26,485 nucleotides of DNA, taken from positions 1 to 26,485 of the IMG/VR virus record IMGVR_UViG_3300020172_004172; one strand, written 5' to 3'. The notes beneath the pieces are model-generated. The model was not told the DNA's origin. It made no database searches and saw nothing but the letters and a program-made list of their open reading frames with translations. The position numbers and the translations under genes are program-made. The DNA is from a virus. This document shows positions 12,948 to 20,496 of the stretch, piece after piece; the first letter of the stretch is position 1; each line of letters begins with the position of its first letter.

Positions 12948-14878
12948 TATAGTGTCTCACAGTGTCCAGCAGAACACGCCAACTCCTGTGTGGCAGTTGT
13001 CGAGTCTTCTTTTTCATACTGTGACAATTTAGTCCAATCAATATGCGTCGGCATTTTAGAAACCAATTCTTGAAACGCCTCTCTATCACACTCTTGATAT
13101 GGAGCCTGCTTGTATACATGATCGCTGAATGGAAGAAATGATATTCCCGAAATATGGTCAAAGTTCTTATAGACATAAGCAGCAACATCAAGCCACTCAT
13201 TCTCCTTCACAGAGATGGTTATGGATACAGTATGCTCTGCCCAATACTTTTTATAGAACATCCAAAGCTCAAGGTGCTTGATAGCACTTAACTGTTCTCT
13301 AAACACAGCATGAGAGGGTGATCTAACAGGAAATGAAAAGACGGTTGTATGTTCTGGTTTTGTAACATCAGGTTCGTTGGGGAATCCAAGCTCTTTCATC
13401 AATACACATAATGGATCTTTGTTGTCGGAACGGACCGTTCGTATGTAGTATTTTGAATGGCGAGCGTGGATGCCGGACGCACTATCGACTAATTGTGATA
13501 CTGTACCGGACGGTTTGACACATGTGATGGATGCAGATTCGGGAATGCCCAATAGCTTTGCCCACTTTCTGTTAGTCTCAATAGCATGGTCTTTCAGTTC
13601 TAGTAGCAGCTCTTTCAAAGAGTTGCTAGGTGTTGCGAGTATCTCATTGTCTAGTATTCCAGTAAGAGATACACCCAACAATCTTTCTTCTTCGGCATTT
13701 TTTTGCCACTCTTTGGTCAGATACCTAAAATTGGTTAGGGTTGACTGCATAGTTCCTAATATAGCGGCAAGCTCTACTTTTTTTAGTAGCGTCTCTCGTG
13801 TGTCATTTGCCCTAACAACAACTTCAGAAAGATTACAAAAGCCTCTATTACGCAGTAGTATTTCGGCGCAGGGATTCGTTCCTGCAATCTTTGACGAATC
13901 TCTTCGAGGTTCGTTTTGAGAGTTTACTCCGAGAGACTCCGCAGACTTCTTGGCTGCAACGAGATTGAATATTCCTCGCTCGCCAGACCGCGACTCATAC
14001 AACGATTTCCATTCATCCATGAATATGCCTATATCCGGCTTCTCCGTATAACATGCACTGTTATTAGCCAAGGCACGTTGCACATTTTCTATCCACCACT
14101 GGCCGCCCTTTGCAGCCCTCATTCTATCATCAGACAAGTTACTGAGAGAAATTAGTGCGGAGCGACGAACTCCACCTACGACAATGACTTCTGCAATCTT
14201 GCATACTATATCATGACATTCGATGGACTGTAGCTTACGGCCGGATGCGTTCTTAAACGTCTTTACACAAAACTTATACAACTCAACTAACGGCTGTGGT
14301 CCTGATGCTCTACCACCAAACGTTTTTAGTGGTGTGCCAGAAGGACGAACACGACTCACATCAAACTTAGGAACTTGCCCTTGATATAACAAACTCAGCA
14401 GCTCTTTCAGAGATTTTGCCCAGCCGATCCTAGAGTCTTGAACAACAATCGTCGTATCAGTATCATAAAAAGAATCTGCAACACTTGGCAACTGAGTTAC
14501 ATATTGACGCTCGACTGAGAAACCTACGCCGACGCCGCAAGACAAAATATACAAAATTTCGTCAAATGCACGAGGGCTATCAATAGCTATAAACGAACAG
14601 TTATACCCGGCAACTTCGTCTCTTTCTAGTGCCGGACCTGCGGTCATTAGACACCGCATCGAAGGCATAACACTTAAAGATAGTATAGCATCTCTCAGCT
14701 CATCTTTAATGGAGTCGCTTAGAGTGAAGTCGCATCGTTCTTTCAAGTGCTTTTCAAAAAAGCCAAAGTATCGTGAAACCGTTTCTTCCCAAGATTCTCG
14801 TCTGTTCTGGTCGGGTAGCCATCTGCTATACCTAGACAAGTGAATAAACTCTTGATAAAGAGATGGCAATTTTTTCAT
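12947..14878 (-). CDS. nrdJ: Adenosylcobalamin-dependent (class II, monomeric) ribonucleoside-triphosphate reductase
   Basis: 643 residues. It reduces NTPs to dNTPs using coenzyme B12 to make a thiyl radical. It starts like the Lactobacillus-type RTPR (FIHLSRYSRWLPDQNRRESW). GYNCSF has C94, GTNPCAEILL holds radical C337 and E339, and FCNLSE has C348, the partner of C94. The 11-residue spacing from C337 to C348 matches known enzymes. The C-terminus CSAGHCETL carries the redox-shuttle cysteines. It is about 100 aa shorter than the Lactobacillus enzyme. GGAG precedes the ATG and a good promoter lies upstream. Activity needs B12 from the host. Confidence 0.94.
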   Translation of the reverse strand: MKKLPSLYQEFIHLSRYSRWLPDQNRRESWEETVSRYFGFFEKHLKERCDFTLSDSIKDELRDAILSLSVMPSMRCLMTAGPALERDEVAGYNCSFIAIDSPRAFDEILYILSCGVGVGFSVERQYVTQLPSVADSFYDTDTTIVVQDSRIGWAKSLKELLSLLYQGQVPKFDVSRVRPSGTPLKTFGGRASGPQPLVELYKFCVKTFKNASGRKLQSIECHDIVCKIAEVIVVGGVRRSALISLSNLSDDRMRAAKGGQWWIENVQRALANNSACYTEKPDIGIFMDEWKSLYESRSGERGIFNLVAAKKSAESLGVNSQNEPRRDSSKIAGTNPCAEILLRNRGFCNLSEVVVRANDTRETLLKKVELAAILGTMQSTLTNFRYLTKEWQKNAEEERLLGVSLTGILDNEILATPSNSLKELLLELKDHAIETNRKWAKLLGIPESASITCVKPSGTVSQLVDSASGIHARHSKYYIRTVRSDNKDPLCVLMKELGFPNEPDVTKPEHTTVFSFPVRSPSHAVFREQLSAIKHLELWMFYKKYWAEHTVSITISVKENEWLDVAAYVYKNFDHISGISFLPFSDHVYKQAPYQECDREAFQELVSKMPTHIDWTKLSQYEKEDSTTATQELACSAGHCETL

Positions 14879-14918
14879 TGTAGGTCTCCAGACACACGAA
14901 TTGTTGATTATGAATAAC

Positions 14919-14948
14919 AGTATATTATGAATTCAGCGATTCAGTCAA
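14919..14948 (-). promoter_or_regulatory. Sigma70-like promoter of the ribonucleotide reductase operon
   Basis: Minus strand: TTGACT (14948-14943), 18-bp spacer, TATACT (14924-14919), each 5/6 to consensus. A leader of about 35 nt with GGAG before the ATG follows. It lies in the 82-bp gap after the secreted-protein gene and probably drives nrdJ, the zinc ribbon and ruvC. Confidence 0.65.
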
Positions 14949-14960
14949 TAGGTTTTATGA

Positions 14961-16295
14961 CTAATCTAGCCTTATTCTAGGATTGGGCAACTTGAAGCAA
15001 ATTTTCTTAGAAGATGCGTCAAATGTCAAGTATGTATTGAATGGGTATGTTGTGGGTGATTTATTAGAGCGAAATAGAGGGCGGCCGTCATGATAAGGTC
15101 CAGTGTTTGTGTACACATCAACAACTCTTGTGCCCTTTACAAGTAATGCTGATTGCACATTTCTGTATTCTGGGGGCAATATCAAAACACCACCCCTATC
15201 AGGAAATTCAGATTGTTTAAGCAATCGACCATATTTAAGTCCATCCTCGAAGTTATCAGATACAGTCGAACATGTTTTTGCCAAAGAATTGTCATCTGAT
15301 GTGTATGTGTCAGAAGTAGGCGCTATCTTACCTCGTTTATGAACGGCTATAATATCCCTCATTATTTGTCTGTACATTCTCCCAGATATGGCATGATTTC
15401 GTTTTCTTGGCTCCTTGAAGCCTTGCTTGTAACTCAGACCATTACCCTCTTGAGTCCAGACGAAAGCTACTTCACAACGGTTGGCATACTTTTCTAGCTG
15501 TTGAAATAGTGGAGTTCCAGAATGATAATAGTTTTTTGTTCCTGTATCTTCACCCAAAGCAGGTCTGTTGTCATACTTAACGTCTGTTCCGTCCATGTTA
15601 TAGATGCATGGAGCTTTTATTGAAGGGTACTGTCCATGCCCCTCGATCAAATCAGCGCCGACAAATTTTCTGGTCGTGAGGGCAGCTCGATGTGGGTTCC
15701 ATACAATTCGAGCTTCTGGAAACAATTCTCTAGTCCAAGAGATCAAAACTCGACCGGCATTTGCAGATACATTACTTTCAAGTCCGGGATTTATCAGCAA
15801 AGATGTGTGTGACTGAACATTCACAAGTACGTCCTGAAGTGGTCGAACATACTCTGTGAGCTTATTTTTGAGGCGGGCGTTTCTTGAAACCAGCTTTTTG
15901 TTGTATGTCGAGACGCTACCCACATCATACAAAAATTCGTAAGACCCTAGGCGATTGTTTCTATGTCCAGGTTCGTTGATCAAATTAACTTCGAGAGTTT
16001 TTAGTCTGGGATCAAGCAAAAGTCTATTCAAACATGAAAAATCGTTTCCGAAAGTATTGTACAAGAAGGCTATGTGTATCTCAGATAGAGGCTCAAGAGA
16101 GTTGATGAAGCCATCACAGTTAAATTTTGGTGAAGTTAAATTGAAAGCTGCATATCCAACATTGGAAAGACCCGTAGAAAATTCATCTTTCTGTGTTGAT
16201 GCGGAGAGATGCCTAACCAGGCTTTCATTTCCACTATACACAAAGTGAAAAACAGTTGCTATGCACACCAAAAAAAGTATTAGTATCCTTCTCAT
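14961..16295 (-). CDS. Secreted protein of unknown function
   Basis: 444 residues. The N-terminus MRRILILFLVCIATVFHFVY is a signal peptide or membrane anchor. The body alternates strand-like and helical segments: INSLEPLSEIHIAFLYNTFG, LLLDPRLKTLEVNLINEP, RIVWNPH, LIEGHGQYP, VAFVWTQEGNGLSY. This recalls a TIM-barrel or glycosidase-like fold with acidic residues at strand ends, but I cannot name a family. Cysteines are few. The Shine-Dalgarno is weak. It follows the tail-collar-like gene by 19 bases. A role in envelope or polysaccharide degradation is a guess. Confidence 0.6.
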   Translation of the reverse strand: MRRILILFLVCIATVFHFVYSGNESLVRHLSASTQKDEFSTGLSNVGYAAFNLTSPKFNCDGFINSLEPLSEIHIAFLYNTFGNDFSCLNRLLLDPRLKTLEVNLINEPGHRNNRLGSYEFLYDVGSVSTYNKKLVSRNARLKNKLTEYVRPLQDVLVNVQSHTSLLINPGLESNVSANAGRVLISWTRELFPEARIVWNPHRAALTTRKFVGADLIEGHGQYPSIKAPCIYNMDGTDVKYDNRPALGEDTGTKNYYHSGTPLFQQLEKYANRCEVAFVWTQEGNGLSYKQGFKEPRKRNHAISGRMYRQIMRDIIAVHKRGKIAPTSDTYTSDDNSLAKTCSTVSDNFEDGLKYGRLLKQSEFPDRGGVLILPPEYRNVQSALLVKGTRVVDVYTNTGPYHDGRPLFRSNKSPTTYPFNTYLTFDASSKKICFKLPNPRIRLD

Positions 16296-16314
16296 ACCAG
16301 TATGTATGAAAAAA

Positions 16315-16584
16315 TCATCGACACTTTATTATGATTTTGTGTGGGGTTTCTGTTGTGTCGAATAGATCAATCAAAGAACTTGCTGTAGGTAGCGTAAAGT
16401 GTTCATCACTCTCTACTACATTACCTCGCATAATTTCGTAGAGATCCATATAGTCCTGCTTGAGCATCTTTTGTCCAGAAACTTCGATGAAGTTTTCAGG
16501 CAGGTCGCTGAATGGATAATTGAACATATACCCTACCGGCAAACTTGCCAGCATTGTCCACATTTCTTCTATAGCTTTTTCCAT
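16315..16584 (-). CDS. Minimal phage tail-collar domain protein
   Basis: 89 residues. LPVGYMFNYPFSDLPENFIE, then VSGQKMLKQDYMDLYEIM and a late FTLP, fit the tail-collar pattern (PVG...F....P..F....G......Y..L...I....F.LP). IIIKCR at the end matches the typical final strand. Such domains usually sit in tail-fibre or baseplate proteins; here it stands alone. GGAG lies eight bases before the ATG. It overlaps the primase gene's end by 16 nt, which is odd company for a structural protein. Confidence 0.6.
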   Translation of the reverse strand: MEKAIEEMWTMLASLPVGYMFNYPFSDLPENFIEVSGQKMLKQDYMDLYEIMRGNVVESDEHFTLPTASSLIDLFDTTETPHKIIIKCR

Positions 16585-17582
16585 AACGAAAACTCCAACT
16601 CAGCTTTTAGTCCACTGAACGTTCTATCATCAACAATCTTCAGTACGTCATCTTTTGATAATCCAGAAAGTATCATGTCATTGATGTCTTTCTCTATGAT
16701 TGAGTTTGGCCAAATACAAACCTTTCTGTTCTGTTTTATTGCAGTTGAAATTAGCGAAAGTATCTCTTTATTTCTTGGTTCGTTATCGAAAATCAACACA
16801 GCATCGAGTTCTAAGTCTACTTTGTTCAAGCACGACGCCAAATCAGAATTGGCGGCAGCTAGACAATTTGGCAAAAACAGGCTGTCTATTGGACCCTCCA
16901 CGATATAAGCTCGACTGTTGCTTCTCAACCGGTCTAGTCCATACACAAGGTCTGTTGTTGAAGATGCTCTGATGGTTATGTATCGTAATCCACCTTCAGC
17001 AAACAGAGATCTGCCTTGCAGACCCAGCACACGCTGGTCTGAATCAAAAAAGGGAATTACGAGCCTAGAATCATTCGGCTTCAAGTTAGTGTACTTTCCG
17101 GGAAAAACGTCGTTGACAAGTGCTGCGAAATCTTCTGTATAAAACAGTCGATTATGATGCTGTTCTGGTATCTTTCTTCCTAGAACATACTGCTTAACAA
17201 AATGCTTATCATCAAGTTCAGAAATCTTGGTTGCGTGACTGCTGGTGAGGGTATAGAATTTAACTTCGGCTATCTTAGCTATCGTTTTTTCTACTTTGGG
17301 TGTAGAAGATCCTGACTTATACTTCTCCATCAAAAACTGATCATAGTATGCAGGAAAAACACTCTTCAAGAAATTGCCTACGCCCATTCCTGCGGTGCAG
17401 TTGTGACACTTATAGTACATCGACTGCCCCTTCTGATAGAAGAATCCTCGGGCTTTGGTTCGTTTCTTTTCGCTATCTCCACAGATAGGACAAGAACAGT
17501 TAAACAGGCAAGTATTTTTCTTTTTGAAGTTTCGTAGATTGGGTCCTACAAGAGATATGTACTTTAGATCGATGTGGAGCAT
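16569..17582 (-). CDS. T4 gp61-type DNA primase
   Basis: 337 residues. It makes RNA primers with the replicative helicase. The N-terminal zinc-binding domain has C31-x2-C34 and C59-x2-C62 (CPICGDSEKK; YYKCHNC). The Toprim-type catalytic part shows AYIVEGPIDSLF (225-236) and VLIFDNEPRNKE (262-273), with LQGRSLF before them. Length matches T4 gp61 (342 aa). A near-consensus promoter ends six bases before the ATG and there is no Shine-Dalgarno, so the mRNA may be leaderless. Confidence 0.93.
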   Translation of the reverse strand: MLHIDLKYISLVGPNLRNFKKKNTCLFNCSCPICGDSEKKRTKARGFFYQKGQSMYYKCHNCTAGMGVGNFLKSVFPAYYDQFLMEKYKSGSSTPKVEKTIAKIAEVKFYTLTSSHATKISELDDKHFVKQYVLGRKIPEQHHNRLFYTEDFAALVNDVFPGKYTNLKPNDSRLVIPFFDSDQRVLGLQGRSLFAEGGLRYITIRASSTTDLVYGLDRLRSNSRAYIVEGPIDSLFLPNCLAAANSDLASCLNKVDLELDAVLIFDNEPRNKEILSLISTAIKQNRKVCIWPNSIIEKDINDMILSGLSKDDVLKIVDDRTFSGLKAELEFSLWKKL

Positions 17583-17588
17583 TGTCTT

Positions 17589-17616
17589 ATTATAGACTAC
17601 ACAAAAAAATAATCAA
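17589..17616 (-). promoter_or_regulatory. Sigma70-like promoter abutting the primase gene
   Basis: Minus strand: TTGATT (17616-17611), 16-bp spacer, TATAAT (17594-17589, 6/6), then six bases (AAGACA) to the ATG. Standard spacing places +1 at the A of the start codon. This is the clearest of the three leaderless-type promoters in the window. Confidence 0.6.
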
Positions 17617-17619
17617 GTT

Positions 17620-17847
17620 TTAGTCGTGTGTGCTCAACAATTTTGTTACAAGGTCTTCCAGAACTTTAACTCTCTTGGAAAGGTCTTCAATAGGTTTTGA
17701 GATAGACTTTGGCAACAAAGATGATTTTTGTGGAGTGTGCTTAACAACCGGAGATGGAGTCTCAACTTTAGTCGGTGTTACTTCTGACAACACTTCAACT
17801 TCCACCTTCTTTTTCTTCGTAGTATTTTTAGTTTTTTGTTTTGCCAT
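17620..17847 (-). CDS. Small basic protein with C-terminal coiled coil
   Basis: 75 residues from the ATG at 17847 (MAKQKTKNTTKKKK), which is well spaced from GAGGGA; the ATG at 17862 is an alternative with a poorer site. A Lys-rich start is followed by a Val/Thr/Pro-rich linker and a C-terminal heptad-like helix (IEDLSKRVKVLEDLVTKLL), so it probably oligomerises. Its 5' end overlaps the o-spanin gene by 20 nt. Function unknown. Confidence 0.6.
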   Translation of the reverse strand: MAKQKTKNTTKKKKVEVEVLSEVTPTKVETPSPVVKHTPQKSSLLPKSISKPIEDLSKRVKVLEDLVTKLLSTHD

Positions 17848-18172
17848 CTTGCGATCCCTCATAATACTTTCTGTACAATCTGATTATCTTTCTCTGATTC
17901 TTAACATAGTTTCTAATCTGAATCGTATTCACCGCAAGATTTTTGTAGTCTGTACCACTCAAGGCAAACAAAACAGGTTCTTGTCCGGATGACTCCAAAT
18001 CAGAAAATGTTTTTTGTGCGTTGTCTTTATGAATCACCAGAAATTCTACAGGACGTAGCTTTAGTACTGGAGGGTCAGATAGTGATAGAGGAGGTTTCGT
18101 ATCAATCGGAGTAGTTGGCGTAAGCATCGCACATGATGTTAAGAATAATAGAACAAGCGTATATGGTCTCAT
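17828..18172 (-). CDS. Probable outer-membrane spanin lipoprotein (o-spanin, Rz1-like)
   Basis: 114 residues. The short hydrophobic signal MRPYTLVLLFLTSC ends in a lipobox (L11-T-S-C14), and a proline-rich stretch follows (LTPTTPIDTKPPLSLSDPP). Lipid-modified o-spanins bind a coiled-coil i-spanin across the periplasm and fuse the two membranes at lysis. The gene overlaps the i-spanin-like gene by ATGA. It has a near-perfect GGAGGTGA site seven bases before the ATG. It is longer than classic Rz1 because of a helical C-terminal part. Confidence 0.7.
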   Translation of the reverse strand: MRPYTLVLLFLTSCAMLTPTTPIDTKPPLSLSDPPVLKLRPVEFLVIHKDNAQKTFSDLESSGQEPVLFALSGTDYKNLAVNTIQIRNYVKNQRKIIRLYRKYYEGSQDGKTKN

Positions 18173-18597
18173 TGACAGTCACCTCCCTCAGAAATTGTGA
18201 CGAAGCAATCAAATGCTTTTTTGGTGGCTTTGTTCACAACCTTTTGTACTAAGCCAGTCTTTTTGATTGCCAACTCTTCCAACGACTTCTTCTTCCTATT
18301 CTCACGATATATCTTATCTTCTTCAATCTTTTGTTGTGACTTTAGGTTCTCAACCTCTTTGAGAAGCTCATCTTTTGCTTGAATTATTTGAACGTAATTA
18401 ACTTTGAGATTATCAATCTCTCGCTGCTGTTGTTCCATCTTTCTCGACAGTTCTTCATTGTCTCGGACTAGAGAGTCTATGCGAGCGGATGCATAGAGAT
18501 GGTATGTGTAGAATGATAAGATCAAAAACGCTACGCCCACAATCGATATGACGAGTCTGTTTTTGTAGAGAGTGCTCAATAGTGCCAATATGTCCAT
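18169..18597 (-). CDS. Probable inner-membrane spanin (i-spanin, Rz-like)
   Basis: 142 residues. A transmembrane helix near 15-33 (LVISIVGVAFLILSFYTYHL) is followed by a long, highly charged coiled coil (about 40-110) and a C-terminal domain with two cysteines (CFVTISEGGDC). One N-terminal helix plus periplasmic coiled coil is the i-spanin plan, and a lipoprotein gene overlaps its end. No Shine-Dalgarno is evident. The endolysin and holin expected to act before it are not recognised in this window. Confidence 0.7.
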   Translation of the reverse strand: MDILALLSTLYKNRLVISIVGVAFLILSFYTYHLYASARIDSLVRDNEELSRKMEQQQREIDNLKVNYVQIIQAKDELLKEVENLKSQQKIEEDKIYRENRKKKSLEELAIKKTGLVQKVVNKATKKAFDCFVTISEGGDCQ

Positions 18598-18601
18598 TAT
18601 A

Positions 18602-18991
18602 TCAATACCGTTTTATCGTCCATTTACCATCATATACTATGCTATATGCACTTTTGATTTCCCTTAATTTATACACAGTGGCATCAATTTTGTCAAAACC
18701 AAAGTCAGCTTGAACGAAAATCTTCGTTTTGACCGGTTGTGTCAGTCCAGATTCCACTCCAAGAAAATACTCAAGCTCTGCAATTCTTTGTATATCATGT
18801 GATAGCCAAACTTGTCCATGAACCTGATGAATTCCTATTGGGGTGTATCCCGCATCGAAGCCTATGTCCCATAAAGTTCCGTTCGTATAGCTCTCGTGCT
18901 CCCACGTCAACAACTCAAACCCAGGAAAAGGTTCATCTCTGAGATTGAACGTATTGACTTTTAGGTTATTGAAGATAAAGAACGCTTGCAT
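18602..18991 (-). CDS. Gamma-glutamylcyclotransferase (GGCT/AIG2)-like protein
   Basis: 129 residues. FFIFNNLKVN (4-13) sits where the family's YGSL loop is expected. NGTLWDIGFDAGY and HGQVWLSHDIQRIAELEYF match the later strands and helix (usual form: GTLYDLG...P...V.GEVY...L..LD..EG). Family enzymes cyclise gamma-glutamyl amines to 5-oxoproline. The catalytic acid may be the Glu in the ELEYFLGVE region. The start overlaps the upstream stop (TAATG). Placement among late genes is unusual. Confidence 0.5.
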   Translation of the reverse strand: MQAFFIFNNLKVNTFNLRDEPFPGFELLTWEHESYTNGTLWDIGFDAGYTPIGIHQVHGQVWLSHDIQRIAELEYFLGVESGLTQPVKTKIFVQADFGFDKIDATVYKLREIKSAYSIVYDGKWTIKRY

Positions 18992-19332
18992 TAGTGTATA
19001 GGTTCGTTGATTGTCTCTTTAGCACCGTCTGCACTCATAGAATATAGAAACGACTTGGCATCATTCTTGATCATTTCCGATAGGGCTATGATCTTGTTCG
19101 ATATGTCGTATATCATCTTGAAATCGCTATTTTTGACACAATCTTCGAGCTGATCGATATACTCTCGTTGCTTATCGATTGCTGGAAAATATGATTCAAG
19201 GCGATCAATATATTCGTGACCAGGGCCATACTTAACAAGAAACGAATCGTATGCCTGGCATACAGAATACTCAAGTTCTGTGACAGAGCGAGATAATTTA
19301 ACAATGAGATCCATAAAATGTGTTGTTTCCAT
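18991..19332 (-). CDS. Small helical phage protein of unknown function
   Basis: 113 residues from the ATG at 19332, which overlaps the upstream stop as TAATG; a longer reading to 19440 would only read the neighbour in another frame. Mostly helical and acidic, with YGPGHEYIDRLESYFPAIDK as a distinctive stretch. It also ends in a TAATG junction with the GGCT-like gene. No motif recognised. Confidence 0.65.
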   Translation of the reverse strand: METTHFMDLIVKLSRSVTELEYSVCQAYDSFLVKYGPGHEYIDRLESYFPAIDKQREYIDQLEDCVKNSDFKMIYDISNKIIALSEMIKNDAKSFLYSMSADGAKETINEPIH

Positions 19333-19655
19333 TATTGCACCGAATTGTTGTTTTTGCCGAAGACTACTGTAGTACACTCGGCGCATATCGAAGGTTCTTT
19401 CTGTGTTATGACACACACGAATATTCCCGGATCGAAGCACCTAGTTCTCAAGACATCAATCTTATCAACATCGACGACATTCATCGTAGCTTCAATATGA
19501 TCATTTATGAGGACGACGATGTTGCCTGGAGTTTCATCAATAAACTTCGTGATTGTGCCGTATATGGGGTATGTCTCCCCCAAAGAAACATCCGAGAATT
19601 GAACTTTCAGTCCAAGCTCATCGAATAAATTTTTGTCTTGATTCTCTTCGTTCAT
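19332..19655 (-). CDS. Small conserved-type phage protein of unknown function
   Basis: 107 residues, probably a small beta-rich protein (YPIYGTITKFIDETPGNIVV, INDHIEATMNVVDVDKIDVL, CFDPGIFVCVI). The strand pattern suggests an OB- or SH3-like barrel, but this is a guess. AGGTG lies close to the ATG, and an inverted repeat containing TATAAT lies just upstream. First gene of the TAATG-linked group that runs to 18602. Confidence 0.6.
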   Translation of the reverse strand: MNEENQDKNLFDELGLKVQFSDVSLGETYPIYGTITKFIDETPGNIVVLINDHIEATMNVVDVDKIDVLRTRCFDPGIFVCVITQKEPSICAECTTVVFGKNNNSVQ

Positions 19656-19675
19656 AACACCTATTTATTTTGGCT

Positions 19676-19695
19676 GTTGTTATTATACTAACAAC
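19676..19695 (-). promoter_or_regulatory. Inverted repeat enclosing a perfect -10 box
   Basis: Minus strand: GTTGTTA, GTATAA, TAACAAC, a 7-bp perfect inverted repeat with TATAAT spanning the loop and the start of the second arm. It lies 20 bases ahead of the 19332-19655 gene. No good -35 is visible. It could be an operator over a promoter, or an RNA hairpin ending the 19718-20074 message, although no T tract follows. Confidence 0.35.
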
Positions 19696-19717
19696 AAACA
19701 GATCCAAAAACAAGCTA

Positions 19718-20074
19718 TTATTGACGCTTTTGAAATTTTGGCTTTTTGCGAAATACTATAGGCTCACGCAATCCAGAAACATTTCCCCCAGAAACAGAAT
19801 TGGCAGGAACTTCCTCTTCCACAGATTTTAGTTGTGTGTAGTAGTCTGGCTTTTCTTTCAGGTGGGCGAGAACTATTTTTGCTAAGTCTTTTTTGGAATC
19901 AACCACATCTAGTTTTCCGCCGTCGTCGTGCTCAGACTCCACAGACAAACCACGGCGAAACTCTTGGGCGTCTACTTTACTCCAATCAACATCCAAAGAA
20001 TCTCCAAGAGATTTTGCTTCGTCTGGCGAAAACTCTTTATTAGACTCTTTGAGATATGCCAAAAACGGTATCAT
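19718..20074 (-). CDS. DUF5661-like phage protein with capsid-targeting-like N-terminus
   Basis: 118 residues. The centre carries the DUF5661 pattern: EAKSLGDSLDVDW, EFRRGLSVESEHDDGG, then KIVLAHLKEKPDYYTQL. The family is common in phages and has no known activity. The N-terminus MIPFLAYLKES has an aromatic at 4 and 7 and LKE/S at 8-11, aligning with the T4 capsid-targeting sequence and its protease site. The tail is basic. It overlaps the upstream gene by ATGA. Confidence 0.7.
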   Translation of the reverse strand: MIPFLAYLKESNKEFSPDEAKSLGDSLDVDWSKVDAQEFRRGLSVESEHDDGGKLDVVDSKKDLAKIVLAHLKEKPDYYTQLKSVEEEVPANSVSGGNVSGLREPIVFRKKPKFQKRQ

Positions 20075-20484
20075 ATTTTTCTGAGTATAGAGACTATGGT
20101 TTGATCGAGGGAAATGTTTGTGCTTACTATAGGAGAGTCATAAACACCCTCGACAGACTCGGGCATATAACTAAGAAATAGAAGAAACGTCTTTAGCTGT
20201 GGCCAAAATTCAACTTCTATTTTGAAAAAGAGCATCTTCGTTGCTTGTGTACCAAAAGAGTTATACAAGATGATCAGATGATTCAATATCAATCGCTCTT
20301 TGAGTTCGCCAGAAGTGAGATACCGACTAAGAAGCCTCTTGATATACTTTATGCGTTTGAGATCATCATGAAACTCATCAATGTTTAAGCATTGAGGATT
20401 CTGATAATGCTTCATCGCAAACATCACGAAATTTTGTTCCGTCAGTAGTGTTTGCATATTATTGCAATATGCTAGTGGCATCAT
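20071..20484 (-). CDS. Conserved T4-like phage protein of unknown function
   Basis: 137 residues, helical. FVMFAMKHYQNPQCLNIDEF, then KERLILNHLIILYNSFG and the MLFFK / LKTFLLFLSYMPE stretches are typical of a small conserved family in marine T4-like phages, probably structural or assembly-related. The start is uncertain: ATGs at 20484, 20481 and 20457 are possible and none has a good ribosome-binding site. It overlaps the DUF5661 gene by 4 nt. Confidence 0.65.
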   Translation of the reverse strand: MMPLAYCNNMQTLLTEQNFVMFAMKHYQNPQCLNIDEFHDDLKRIKYIKRLLSRYLTSGELKERLILNHLIILYNSFGTQATKMLFFKIEVEFWPQLKTFLLFLSYMPESVEGVYDSPIVSTNISLDQTIVSILRKI

Positions 20485-20496
20485 AACAAATATACT

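Noticed and set aside
12940-13200. 86-codon minus-strand ORF
   Set aside because: Out-of-frame shadow inside the ribonucleotide reductase gene.
13470-13919. 149-codon plus-strand ORF
   Set aside because: Antisense of the highly conserved ribonucleotide reductase core.
16399-16908. 169-codon plus-strand ORF
   Set aside because: Spans the ends of two well-supported minus-strand genes and has a composition typical of antisense reading.
19333-19440. Upstream extension of the 18991-19332 gene
   Set aside because: It would lie wholly within the preceding gene; the TAATG junction at 19332 is the natural start.
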